From Sulfurimonas sp. C5 (GTDB lineage: Bacteria > Campylobacterota > Campylobacteria > Campylobacterales > Sulfurimonadaceae), in NCBI RefSeq assembly GCF_029872055.1, contig NZ_JARXNQ010000005.1:71895-135894 (forward strand): a stretch of 64,000 nucleotides of DNA, written 5' to 3'. A model generated the notes under the pieces. That model saw only the letters and a list, made by a program, of their open reading frames with translations, had not been told where the DNA came from and ran no database searches. This document shows, in pieces, positions 34,528-44,705 of the stretch. Numbering within the stretch: position 1 is the first letter of the stretch; each line of letters begins with the position of its first letter. Made by a program: the position numbers and the translations under genes.

Positions 34528-35564
34528 TGCTAAGTAAAATCCTAGAATCTTTATACTTAAAAGTTTTTATCAATATTGTTGTTGAAAGATCTAGTACTAC
34601 CGTCCATATAGAAATTCACTCTAAAACGAATGATATATCCCACTTCGAAAATGTTTTCCCATCTACGAAACTAACAGAAGAGATTTATGAATTTGTTATG
34701 GAATATACAAAAGAATCTCCTTACTACTATGTCTCTTTTTTGGACACTTCAAAAGAACAGGGCGCCCTTCCTAGTTGTGATAAAAACAAGCTTTCTTTTT
34801 ATAAGGATCTTTCTACTGCAGAATACAAATGCATCAATAACGAATGGAGTATTTATACATCTAAAACAGAACTATACGAATTAGAAAGAAAATATGAAGA
34901 TATAGGTATCGATTTTGTCTTCTCCCCTTTTAGTGTTATAGCAAAGTTTTTCAAAGATAAAATAAGTAAACAGTTAGCTATGTTTGCTCTTATAGAAGAC
35001 AGTTCTATCTCTGTTGCTGTTTTTGAAAACTCTCAACTTCTATATGCTGAATATCTTGATATGGAAATTGATATTGAAACAGATAAAATTGTTTTAGAAG
35101 ACCTTGATGAGGACAAAGATTTTGATTTAGATCTGGATGATGAAGGTATCGTATTAGATGATATGGATGTGAATGACGAGCTTGAAGACTTTTCAGACAT
35201 TGAAGATCTAGACAGCCTTGAAGATATCGATGAGTTCTCAGAAGGAAAAGACCTCGAAGAAGAACTTTATGAAAATGAGGCACAGGAAAAAATTACTGCT
35301 CTAGAAGAAAGCCGTGATGAAGAAAATCATTTTACTGAAGATTATCAACGTTTCTCTCTTATCCAGAATGCATTTAACCATTTTTATAAAGACCCAAAAT
35401 ATGAAGGTAAATTTATAGAAAATATTTATATTGCCGACAACATGAAAGTGAGTTCTGATCTAAGACGTTATCTAGAAGAAGAGATGTTTCTAAATGTCTA
35501 TATCAGAACTGTCGATCTAGGTGCTGAAATTTGCGAACTTGCAAAAGAGGAGCTTGGTTTATGA
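34527..35564 (+). CDS. PilM-like (actin-fold) protein with a long acidic insertion
   Basis: 345 residues, no named family recognised directly. The pattern of the second half resembles PilM/GspL actin-fold proteins: a segment like SPFSVIAKFF then QLAMFALIEDSSISVAVFENSQLLYAEYLDM (the phosphate-loop strands), and near the end RFSLIQNAFNHFY then FIENIYIADNMKVSSDLRRYLEEEM. Between them lies an insertion of about 75 residues made mostly of Asp and Glu. The two downstream genes look like PilN and PilO, which strengthens the call. It starts at a GTG on the recombinase stop and overlaps the next gene by four bases (ATGA). Confidence 0.55.
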   Translation: MLSKILESLYLKVFINIVVERSSTTVHIEIHSKTNDISHFENVFPSTKLTEEIYEFVMEYTKESPYYYVSFLDTSKEQGALPSCDKNKLSFYKDLSTAEYKCINNEWSIYTSKTELYELERKYEDIGIDFVFSPFSVIAKFFKDKISKQLAMFALIEDSSISVAVFENSQLLYAEYLDMEIDIETDKIVLEDLDEDKDFDLDLDDEGIVLDDMDVNDELEDFSDIEDLDSLEDIDEFSEGKDLEEELYENEAQEKITALEESRDEENHFTEDYQRFSLIQNAFNHFYKDPKYEGKFIENIYIADNMKVSSDLRRYLEEEMFLNVYIRTVDLGAEICELAKEELGL

Positions 35565-36091
35565 AATACAGCTATATAAAACCAAGAAAGAAAACACCTT
35601 TTACGCAAGAGCTAAAACTTTTGGTGACATTTTTTTCTATAACACTTATAATGCTTTTTAGTACCTATCTATTTCTAGTTTATAAAGACTATACTTTCGA
35701 AAAAGATAAACTCGAAACAGTCCAAGCACGTATTGCTCTTCAAGAAGATATTGAAAATATGAAAAACCAGATTGCTTATATAGAAAAGCAAAAAAACCTT
35801 TCAGAACGAGTTTTTACAAAAAACAGCGTCTTAAAAGATTCGATCACAAACCTTTTTGATCTTGTGCCTGAACGTATTACACTCTCTGAAGCAAAACTCT
35901 TGAAAAATGGTCTAATCTTATATGGAATAACACCAAACAAAGATGTTTATAACTTCATGTTACAAGCACCTCTTAGATCAATATTTCATAAGACATATAG
36001 TAGTTTTTATCCAGCAGGGAATGGTTGGTTAAGATTTGTTTCTACTAACTATATTGATGAAGCAGATGAGGAGCTTTCTAATGAACATTAA
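35561..36091 (+). CDS. PilN-like bitopic membrane protein
   Basis: 176 residues with PilN architecture: a short basic cytoplasmic N terminus (MKYSYIKPRKKT), one membrane helix (about 18-38, LLVTFFSITLIMLFSTYLFLV), a coiled coil (about 42-80), then a small alpha/beta domain with FDLVPERITLSEAKLLKNGLILYGITPNKDVYNFMLQ, matching the typical PilN segment 'P..v.L......g..l.l.G.a'. The ATG at 35561 has AGAGGAG eight bases upstream and overlaps the upstream stop. It would bind the PilM-like protein through its N terminus. Confidence 0.6.
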   Translation: MKYSYIKPRKKTPFTQELKLLVTFFSITLIMLFSTYLFLVYKDYTFEKDKLETVQARIALQEDIENMKNQIAYIEKQKNLSERVFTKNSVLKDSITNLFDLVPERITLSEAKLLKNGLILYGITPNKDVYNFMLQAPLRSIFHKTYSSFYPAGNGWLRFVSTNYIDEADEELSNEH

Positions 36092-36638
36092 TATTCCTCG
36101 CCATTATCTTTATCTTTCACTGGTTTCAGTATTATTATTAATCTTTGTTATCTTCTTTTCATTTAAGATATTAATCCCTAAAGGAAAAGAGTACAGAACT
36201 CAAAGAATAGAATATAAACAAGAGTTCAAAGAGTACCAAAGATATCAAATATTTTACGATGAAACCCTCAGTGTATTAAAAGAGTTACAAAGTAAAAACA
36301 GACATATTATTCAAGCTTTTGACAAACCTTTTAATCCTGAAAGATTTGAAAAACAACACAAAACATATTTTTCATCTTTCCAAATTTCTAAAATAGACAA
36401 AGCTGATAACGAAGAAGGATTTGCCGTTTATGAAGTAAACACGACCTCTAAAATCAATTCACCGGCAAATTTCTACGACTTTTTAGATGCTATTAACAAA
36501 AGTGATTGGATTGTCAGTATAAATTTTCCGATTGAATTCAAAAAAGATGGAGAGATGATCAACTCCTCTTTTACAATGAAGGTTTATTGCAATAATAAAG
36601 ACACTAACTCTAGTGCTTCGGCATCAGCAGCTAAATAA
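36081..36638 (+). CDS. PilO-like bitopic membrane protein
   Basis: 185 residues: N-terminal membrane helix (about 8-30, LYLSLVSVLLLIFVIFFSF), coiled coil (about 38-75) and a ferredoxin-like C-terminal domain with FAVYEVNTTSKINSPANFYDFLDAINKSDWIVSINFPIEF. This is the PilO layout, in which the domain dimerises with PilN in the periplasm. Start at 36081 with GAGGAG seven bases upstream and an 11-base overlap with the PilN-like gene. The last 55 bases overlap the end of convergent tilS and encode a low-complexity NSSASASAAK tail. Confidence 0.58.
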   Translation: MNINIPRHYLYLSLVSVLLLIFVIFFSFKILIPKGKEYRTQRIEYKQEFKEYQRYQIFYDETLSVLKELQSKNRHIIQAFDKPFNPERFEKQHKTYFSSFQISKIDKADNEEGFAVYEVNTTSKINSPANFYDFLDAINKSDWIVSINFPIEFKKDGEMINSSFTMKVYCNNKDTNSSASASAAK

Positions 36639-37573
36639 CCACGTAGTTTTACCGGGACTTTCAGTAAACGGAACTTTTCTTTTAATTGTTTGTCCATATC
36701 TTTAGCTTCTAAATATGGTGCTATAAATACATATCTTTCATCTTGTACAACAATATACTTGCGTCCAATAACTACACTCTCATTTTCCAATAACTCTTTT
36801 TTATCGTTTGCAGTGATTAAATGTCCCTGCCCTTTTAAATACCTGTCTATATAAACTAAGTTTGTTCTTTTATCATTTGTTTGAAAATAGGCTAATTGAT
36901 TGATTGAATCTAATTTAACATCCTTGATTAAAGATGCTACATCCTGATCAATATAGGAAAAACTTTTTTTAATTCCACCGAGATACTTTTCCAAAAGAGG
37001 CTGAGAAAAATTATGACGAAAGTAGTTTCTCGTATAACGTTCATCACTATTGCTTTCATCTTCAAAATATTTTATTTTGCGATCATTTAAATACTCTAGA
37101 AGCTCTTGTTTTTCTAAATCTAATAATGGTCTGACAAGCGTATAGTTTTTTCTCTCTTCAACGTTTTTCATACCGGAGAGTTCTACACATCCTGCACCTT
37201 TACAAAACTGCATTAAGAACCACTCAAAACGATCCCCTAAGTGATGTGCAGTCAAAAGGTTTTCATAGCCATTGTGATCGATTAATTCTTCAAAAAATGA
37301 ATATCTCAATGATCTTGCTTCAGCTTCAAAATTTTTTTCTATCTTAGGTGCATTCTTAACATGGCAAACAAAATTATATTCCTCTGCTAATTGTTTTGCA
37401 TAAGCAACTTCTTCTTTACTTTGTTCACGTAAGCCGTAATTTACAATAGCAATATCAAAAGGAATCTTGTTTTCAAGAAGGAGGAATAAAAGTGCAGTCG
37501 AATCCCCTCCGGCAGAAAATGCCAGAAGGTTTTTTGAATTTTGTAGTAGTGTTTTAGTTGTCTCTTGTAGCAT
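36584..37573 (-). CDS. tilS: tRNA(Ile)-lysidine synthase
   Basis: Attaches lysine to C34 of the minor isoleucine tRNA so that it reads AUA. 329 residues with the PP-loop AFSAGGDSTALL, LTAHHLGDRFEWFLMQFCKGAG and LVRPLLDLEKQEL; EDESNSDERYTRNYFRH is the conserved recognition motif. C-terminal domains are shortened, as in other Campylobacterota. It overlaps rimO by 20 bases, so they form one unit (as Cj1454c-Cj1453c in C. jejuni), and overlaps the PilO-like gene end on the other strand. Confidence 0.95.
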   Translation of the reverse strand: MLQETTKTLLQNSKNLLAFSAGGDSTALLFLLLENKIPFDIAIVNYGLREQSKEEVAYAKQLAEEYNFVCHVKNAPKIEKNFEAEARSLRYSFFEELIDHNGYENLLTAHHLGDRFEWFLMQFCKGAGCVELSGMKNVEERKNYTLVRPLLDLEKQELLEYLNDRKIKYFEDESNSDERYTRNYFRHNFSQPLLEKYLGGIKKSFSYIDQDVASLIKDVKLDSINQLAYFQTNDKRTNLVYIDRYLKGQGHLITANDKKELLENESVVIGRKYIVVQDERYVFIAPYLEAKDMDKQLKEKFRLLKVPVKLRGYLAADAEALELVSLLLQ

Positions 37574-38879
37574 TATCTACTGTTGCCATTAAAATATTTC
37601 CGGCAATCCCCGTGATTTTTGCTCTATAAAGTTTACCAAATTCAATCTCAGTATCTTCAGTTCTGTCATTTACATAGATCTCACCGTCAATCTCTGGTGC
37701 CCAAAGTAATTCTCTTGCACTCAGTAAATACTCATGCTCATCACTTTCACCGTCAATTACAATATCAACTTCTTTACCGATCTCTGCCTCTAAACTTTCC
37801 TGTGTCACTTCCGCAACAATATCGCCTAAGATCTCTGCGCGATTTGCAATTGTTTCTTCATCGATCTTATCAGTCATATCATGAGCTGTTGTTGTTTCTT
37901 CATCAGAATATGCAAATACGTTTACACGATCAAAACCAAAGCTTTTTGTAAATTCACACATCTCTTCAAACATTTCATCTGTTTCACCAGGATGCCCGAC
38001 AATAAAACTCGTTCTTACAAAAGAGTTTTCCATTGAGCGCATATAGTTCAAGAGTTCAAGAGTTTTCTCTTTTCCAAACCCTCTTTTCATAATACGAAGC
38101 ATATCATCGTTGATATGTTGAATCGGCATATCAAAGTAATTTAGGAATATATCACTTTTCTCTATGCGTTTAAGTAGATTCATACTTGTAGTTGAAGGGT
38201 ACAGGTAAAGGATTCTTGCGCTTTTAACACCTTCAATGAGTTCAATTCTTTCAATTAAAAGAGAAAGTCCGTCTTTAACGTTTTTATCTCTAAGATATGA
38301 GCTTGAATCTTGTGATACAAAAGAGAAATCCCAATATCCCTGTGCTACTAAAGACTCAACTTCTTTAGCAATTGAATCAAGTTCACGAGAATTAAGCTTA
38401 CCTTTGAAACTAGGAATTGCACAGAATGAACATTGTTGATTACATCCTTCACTTAGCTTAATATATGCATGGTATGTAGAACCTGTAACTACACGCTCTG
38501 CTCCATCAATTAGATAGACTTCATCAGAAAATCTGCTTTTTTTCTCAACCAAAAGTTCATCTATTTTGTCATAATCACCAACACCAGTAAAAATGTCCAC
38601 TTCAGGAATCTGCTCTTGAAGTTCTTCTTGATAACGCTCACTCAGACATCCTGCCATTACAAGGAGAGAATCATCTTTTCTAGCCTCATGTAGAGATAAA
38701 ACTGTGTTGATAGACTCCTCTTTTGCAGCATCAATAAAACCACATGTATTTACAATGATTACATCTGCATCTTCATTATTGTCTGTTAGTTCAAAGTTTT
38801 TCAGTTTCCCCATCATAACTTCTGTATCTACAAGGTTTTTTGTACACCCTAAAGAAACTATATGTAATTTGTTTGCCAT
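37554..38879 (-). CDS. rimO: Ribosomal protein uS12 methylthiotransferase RimO
   Basis: Radical-SAM enzyme that methylthiolates an aspartate of ribosomal protein S12. 441 residues: N-terminal cluster cysteines in VSLGCTKNLVDTE, VNTCGFIDAAKEESI and MAGCLSERY; radical-SAM motif CNQQCSFCAIPSFKGK; C-terminal TRAM domain (LLSARELLWAPEIDG). CGFIDAAKEES and LGCTKN distinguish it from MiaB. A -10 TATAAT lies about 27 bases upstream with AAGAAGAG as ribosome-binding site. Confidence 0.97.
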   Translation of the reverse strand: MANKLHIVSLGCTKNLVDTEVMMGKLKNFELTDNNEDADVIIVNTCGFIDAAKEESINTVLSLHEARKDDSLLVMAGCLSERYQEELQEQIPEVDIFTGVGDYDKIDELLVEKKSRFSDEVYLIDGAERVVTGSTYHAYIKLSEGCNQQCSFCAIPSFKGKLNSRELDSIAKEVESLVAQGYWDFSFVSQDSSSYLRDKNVKDGLSLLIERIELIEGVKSARILYLYPSTTSMNLLKRIEKSDIFLNYFDMPIQHINDDMLRIMKRGFGKEKTLELLNYMRSMENSFVRTSFIVGHPGETDEMFEEMCEFTKSFGFDRVNVFAYSDEETTTAHDMTDKIDEETIANRAEILGDIVAEVTQESLEAEIGKEVDIVIDGESDEHEYLLSARELLWAPEIDGEIYVNDRTEDTEIEFGKLYRAKITGIAGNILMATVDNATRDN

Positions 38880-38905
38880 TACTCTTCTTTTTTATTATTT
38901 ATGAA

Positions 38906-38911
38906 ATTATA
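38906..38911 (-). promoter_or_regulatory. -10 element of rimO-tilS
   Basis: TATAAT on the minus strand gives a leader of about 20 bases with AAGAAGAG before the rimO ATG. It faces the divergent leaderless-type promoter at 38933. Confidence 0.5.
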
Positions 38912-38932
38912 GCTTATTTTAGACGTCTGCGT

Positions 38933-38938
38933 TATAAT
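38933..38938 (+). promoter_or_regulatory. -10 element of the flavoprotein gene, leaderless arrangement
   Basis: TATAAT ends seven bases before the ATG at 38946, with no ribosome-binding site between. Confidence 0.6.
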
Positions 38939-38945
38939 TGCGTTT

Positions 38946-39986
38946 ATGAAAAACTACGATGTAATTATATTAGGAGCAGGAGCTTCGGGACTTATGTGCG
39001 GAGCGAATCTTTCTAAAGAACTCTCTGTTGCCATTGTTGAGGGGAATGAAAAAGCGGCTAAAAAGTTAAAAATTTCCGGTGGCGGCAAATGTAATATTAC
39101 AAATGTAGATGTAAAGCCAAGTAACTTTGATGGTGAAAAAGAGCTAATAAAAACAGTATTTAAAAAGTTTAATAAAGAAAAACTGCTCCGTTTTTTAGAT
39201 CGCAATAATATTGAACTTGAAATTCGAAAAAACAGATACTATTTTTGTAAACATTCTTCACAGGATATTATAGAACTGCTACTTAAACTCAATCTAGAAA
39301 ATCATTTTTATTATAACCATAGAATTATATCTCTAACAAAAGAAGATGAGCTCTTTATTCTAAAAACAGATAAACAGACTCTGAAAGCTAGGAATGTCAT
39401 AGTTGCAACAGGTGGTAAAAGTTTTACAAATCTCGGTGCAAGTGATGTTGGTCTTGAGATTGCAAAAAGTTTCGATATTAAAACAAAAGATTTCACCCCT
39501 GCTCTTGTCGGACTTACCGTTCAAAAAGATCAGTTTTGGATGAAAGAGTTAAGTGGGCTTAGTACCTATGTAAACATTAAAGTAAAAGATAAGGTTTTAA
39601 AAGAGGACCTTCTTTTTACCCATAAAGGCTTAAGTGGTCCTGCTATACTTTCTGCTTCGCTTTACTGGGATAAAGGGGATATCAGTATTAATTTTACTCC
39701 TGATGAGGCTGAAGAACTTCCAAAAAGATTACAAATTGCTCTCAAAGACAAAAGTTTAACAAACTATAAATTTGCTCCAGCAGGAAATTACGGTTTTACA
39801 AAAGCTGAAGTCTCACGTGGTGGTGTCCTTGCAAATGAATTAGAATATAAATCGTTAGAATCAAAAAAAATAAATGGTCTTTATTTTATCGGTGAAGTTG
39901 TAGATGTTACGGGTGAACTTGGCGGATATAATTTTCAATGGGCATTTTCTAGTGCTTATGTTTGTGCTAAAAGTATAAAAATTTAA
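38946..39986 (+). CDS. FAD-dependent oxidoreductase, HI0933/YhiN family
   Basis: 346-residue flavoprotein. N-terminal dinucleotide-binding motif DVIILGAGASGLMCG, then EGNEKAAKKLKISGGGKCNITN, the hallmark of the HI0933 family, and NVIVATGGKSFTNLGASDVG. The C-terminal segment YFIGEVVDVTGELGGYNFQWAFSSAYV is the second FAD contact. It is shorter than most members (~400 residues) because the inserted domain is reduced. Reaction unknown for most of the family. Single-gene unit ending before a strong hairpin. Confidence 0.88.
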   Translation: MKNYDVIILGAGASGLMCGANLSKELSVAIVEGNEKAAKKLKISGGGKCNITNVDVKPSNFDGEKELIKTVFKKFNKEKLLRFLDRNNIELEIRKNRYYFCKHSSQDIIELLLKLNLENHFYYNHRIISLTKEDELFILKTDKQTLKARNVIVATGGKSFTNLGASDVGLEIAKSFDIKTKDFTPALVGLTVQKDQFWMKELSGLSTYVNIKVKDKVLKEDLLFTHKGLSGPAILSASLYWDKGDISINFTPDEAEELPKRLQIALKDKSLTNYKFAPAGNYGFTKAEVSRGGVLANELEYKSLESKKINGLYFIGEVVDVTGELGGYNFQWAFSSAYVCAKSIKI

Positions 39987-40023
39987 AAAATAATAATTTG
40001 ATATAAGAGTGCAAAAGAAGTAT

Positions 40024-40045
40024 GTCAATCCCAAAAGGGATTGAC
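40024..40045. terminator. Hairpin between convergent flavoprotein and porin genes
   Basis: GTCAATCCC pairs perfectly with GGGATTGAC around AAAA; TTTAA follows on the plus strand. It probably ends both transcripts, though the T tracts are short. Confidence 0.7.
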
Positions 40046-40068
40046 TTTAAGAAGAATAAGTTCTTCTA

Positions 40069-41394
40069 TTAGAAGTTTACAGTTACGTAAGCTTGAATTG
40101 TATCTGATTTATCTTTAGTTAACACATTGTTATCTTCAACATCTGCATTGATATATGCTAAAGTGATATCAGCTGGACCATACGATTTAGAAGCAGTTAC
40201 AGTTAACTCAGTTAAATCACCGTTACCCCATTTTTGAGATTGGTCAACATTTGTATAGTAGATACCTAAATCAAATAAACCATTTACTGGAGACTCTACA
40301 GTTACATTGTAAGCTTTAGCATCAACTTGAGTAATTTTACCATAGTTCCACCATGCTTCAGTATAAAGTTTAGATTGTGCAGTACCAACAGCTGTTGCAG
40401 TATTGTAACCAACACGAGCAGACAGAGTACCACTTGCATCTGTTTTGTTACCAGTTTGTGACATTGATACCTTCACAGTTGCTACATCTTTCATTTCATA
40501 ACCAAGCATTAAAGCATATGCATCATTTTTAAGATCAGAAGTTAACCCTGAAAAGCTTGTATCAATACTAATTTCTGTATATTGAGCACCAGCTAATAAA
40601 CCTGGAATTTTTTGGCATGCTAAATCAGCTTGTAACCAGTATGCATTAGCAACTTTTGCTACGTTGTAATACCAACCTTGAATTGTTAACGGTTTAAAAG
40701 AGTTGTTGATGATACCAGCAGCATATGCACCGTCAGAACCGTAAGTTGAGAACTTAGCATCTGTAGTAACAACACCACCAGCTGCTAAACCAGCACCACT
40801 TAAAAGAGCAGTTGGAGCTGCACCAAAAGCTTCAGTACCGTTACCGTTACCAACCCATGCACCTACTAAAGTTGTATCTGGAATATCTTGGTTAAGTGCA
40901 ACAACACCTTCGAAAGTATTTTTTTCAATTGTCCATTTTTCAGTGAATGCTAATGGAGTATCAAGTTCCATACGACCTAATTTAAGAGTAGTTTTACCTA
41001 CAGTTGCAGCGATCCATGCTTCATTTACCCAACTAGCATTATCTACTTTAGTTCCATAACTTGAACCATTAGTACCTAAATTAGTTACATTGTGAGCATC
41101 ACCCCAAACACCTGATACTAGATTGTTTTCTAATCCTAAAGTTGTAAGTACTGTATATCCAGCACCTGCACTGATTGTTACAAGATCATTTTTAAATAGA
41201 TCAGCAGTAACGTTTAAGTTAACAGAAGCATCAGCAGCAGAACTATCTTTGTCAAATAGTTTACTGTTTGCTGTACCATTATCTGTAGTAGTATAAAAAA
41301 GATTAGCATCTCCACTAACTTTTACATTATCAATAGCAAATACACTTGAGCCAGCAAGTAGTGCAGCCACTAAACTTAATTTTGTAAATTTCAT
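40069..41394 (-). CDS. Major outer-membrane porin, Campylobacterota type
   Basis: 441-residue beta-barrel porin. Signal peptide MKFTKLSLVAALLAGSSVFA is followed by DNVKVSGDANLFYTT, the usual first strand. Strands such as WIAATVGKTTLKLGRMELDTPLAF (OprD/MOMP-type) repeat along the chain, and the C terminus ends in aromatic Phe (QAYVTVNF), the BAM signal. Only one cysteine. It resembles the major porins that dominate the outer membrane in this phylum. It has a clear promoter (TGCTATACT) and a strong AAGGAGA ribosome-binding site, fitting high expression. Confidence 0.9.
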   Translation of the reverse strand: MKFTKLSLVAALLAGSSVFAIDNVKVSGDANLFYTTTDNGTANSKLFDKDSSAADASVNLNVTADLFKNDLVTISAGAGYTVLTTLGLENNLVSGVWGDAHNVTNLGTNGSSYGTKVDNASWVNEAWIAATVGKTTLKLGRMELDTPLAFTEKWTIEKNTFEGVVALNQDIPDTTLVGAWVGNGNGTEAFGAAPTALLSGAGLAAGGVVTTDAKFSTYGSDGAYAAGIINNSFKPLTIQGWYYNVAKVANAYWLQADLACQKIPGLLAGAQYTEISIDTSFSGLTSDLKNDAYALMLGYEMKDVATVKVSMSQTGNKTDASGTLSARVGYNTATAVGTAQSKLYTEAWWNYGKITQVDAKAYNVTVESPVNGLFDLGIYYTNVDQSQKWGNGDLTELTVTASKSYGPADITLAYINADVEDNNVLTKDKSDTIQAYVTVNF

Positions 41395-41428
41395 TCATTC
41401 TCCTTGTTTCTTTACAAATTTCGTATGC

Positions 41429-41434
41429 AGTATA
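41429..41434 (-). promoter_or_regulatory. Extended -10 promoter of the major porin
   Basis: TATACT with TG one base upstream on the minus strand; a leader of about 28 bases ends in AAGGAGAATGA before the ATG, the best ribosome-binding site in the window. Confidence 0.6.
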
Positions 41435-41490
41435 GCACACCCTATTCTTAAATACACATTAAAATGATTATTTATTTACCAACATTTAGT

Positions 41491-41496
41491 TAGAAT
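41491..41496 (+). promoter_or_regulatory. -10 element of the lipoprotein gene, leaderless arrangement
   Basis: TAGAAT ends six bases before the ATG at 41503; no ribosome-binding site. Confidence 0.45.
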
Positions 41497-41502
41497 GACA
41501 AT

Positions 41503-41929
41503 ATGAAACAAAAAGTAAATATCACAATCGTAACATTTATCACATTAGTATCACTGTCTGGATGTACTACATCTACGGGCACATCTGCTAATAATGGTAA
41601 TATGAAGAATGACATCAGTGCAACAACAATCAACAAAAAAGCGGGCTTTATGCAACGTTCTTTGGATAATTGGCTTAAGGAAGACTGGTCACCAACTGTA
41701 GAAAAAGATCCAGAAATTCAAAAAAAGTATATGAAACAAGAAGTTGTAGTGGAGGAGGAACAAAATACTACAACATCACAAGAAACGACTCAAGAAGTGA
41801 AATATACTGAAAATAAAGAAAGAAGTTTTACATTACAGGAGTATGTGGATAAAGCTGTAGCTTATCAAAAAGCTAAGCCAAATGATGAAAACAGCTCACA
41901 TGTGAAGCAAATGGAGAGTCTACCTGTTA

Positions 41930-41940
<11 letters not shown>
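41503..41940 (+). CDS. Predicted lipoprotein of unknown function
   Basis: 145 residues. Lipoprotein signal with lipobox LSLSGC (Cys21). The mature part is hydrophilic: a Ser/Thr/Asn-rich linker, a conserved-looking segment FMQRSLDNWLKEDWSPTVEKD (about 50-70), a Glu/Gln/Thr-rich low-complexity stretch (VVEEEQNTTTSQETTQ) and a helix FTLQEYVDKAVAYQKAKP. No family recognised. It is divergent from the major porin and convergent with fabI; a long hairpin spans the shared stop region. Confidence 0.72.
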
Positions 41941-43492
<1,552 letters not shown>

Positions 43493-43503
43493 TACACCCT
43501 TTC

Positions 43504-44697
43504 TTAATCTGCTAAAAGAACTTCAACACCCGGTAAAATTTTACCTTCTAATAACTCTAACGATGCTCCGCCGCCTGTTGAGATAAAAGTGATTTCATCA
43601 TCAACTTTCACACGCTGTACAAGGTCAGCAGTATCACCGCCACCTACAACAGTAGTTGCATAACTATCTGCTACAAAGTTAGCTATTTTTGAACTACCTC
43701 TTGCAAATCTTTCCATCTCGTACACACCCATTGGCCCATTCCAAAGAACAGTTTGTACATCATTTAAACCTTCACGGTAAAGTCTTACTGTTGCAGGACC
43801 AATATCAAGACCCATCCATTCGTGAGGAATCTCTTGTGCAGTTACAATTTTAATAACTGAATCTTCTGCAAATTTTTCCGCTGCTATAACATCTACAGGT
43901 AAATAAAATTTTACACCAAGCTCTTTAGCTTTATCCATAATTTTTTGTGCTTCTTCTAGTAGATCGTCTTCAACTAGTGATGCCCCTATATCGTACCCTA
44001 ACTGTTTTAAGAAAGTAAAAGCCATACCGCCACCGATGAACAGTTTGTCCACTTTCGGTAAAAGATTTACAAGTGCTTCTAGTTTACCTGATACTTTTGA
44101 ACCACCTACAATAGCAGCAAACGGGCGTACAGGATTGTCAATTAGCTTTCCAAAGAAATTGATCTCTTTTTCAAGTAAAAAACCTGCAGCTTTATGTTCA
44201 TTGTCAAAATACTTCGTAATTCCGTGAACAGAAGCATGAGCACGGTGAGATACACCAAATGCATCATTAATATAAAACTCAGCCATCGAAGCTAATTTTT
44301 TTGACAACTCTTCATCATTTTTAGTTTCACCTTCTTCAAAACGTAAGTTCTCTAATAACATTACTTCATGACGAGGTAACTCTTGAGCCATTTTAAGTGC
44401 ATCTTCACCAACTACACTTGGTGCTAACGATACGTGGCGTTTTAATAGTTGTTGTAAACGTCTTGCAACCGGTGCTAATGAATATTTTTCATCAAACTCA
44501 CCTTTAGGACGTCCAAAGTGTGAAGCTAAAATAACTGCACAATCTTCATCTAAACAATAATTAATAGTCGCAACTGCTGAACGGATACGTCTGTCATCTG
44601 TAATGTTGCCAAACTCATCCATTGGAACATTAAAATCACATCTGATAAAAACTTTTTTATCTTTTAGTTGTAAATTTTTTAAATGCAATAACTCCAT
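43504..44697 (-). CDS. pgk: Phosphoglycerate kinase
   Basis: Makes or uses ATP between 1,3-bisphosphoglycerate and 3-phosphoglycerate. 397 residues with [17 protein letters not shown] at the start, [54 protein letters not shown] and the C-terminal [10 protein letters not shown] and [13 protein letters not shown]. It lies eight bases after gapA and is part of the glycolytic/fabI unit. Confidence 0.98.
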   Translation of the reverse strand: MELLHLKNLQLKDKKVFIRCDFNVPMDEFGNITDDRRIRSAVATINYCLDEDCAVILASHFGRPKGEFDEKYSLAPVARRLQQLLKRHVSLAPSVVGEDALKMAQELPRHEVMLLENLRFEEGETKNDEELSKKLASMAEFYINDAFGVSHRAHASVHGITKYFDNEHKAAGFLLEKEINFFGKLIDNPVRPFAAIVGGSKVSGKLEALVNLLPKVDKLFIGGGMAFTFLKQLGYDIGASLVEDDLLEEAQKIMDKAKELGVKFYLPVDVIAAEKFAEDSVIKIVTAQEIPHEWMGLDIGPATVRLYREGLNDVQTVLWNGPMGVYEMERFARGSSKIANFVADSYATTVVGGGDTADLVQRVKVDDEITFISTGGGASLELLEGKILPGVEVLLAD

Positions 44698-44705
44698 CTA
44701 TACCC

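Noticed and set aside
35005-35283. Leu/His-rich minus-strand frame
   Set aside because: It arises only from reversing the GAT/GAA repeats of the acidic insertion in the PilM-like gene.
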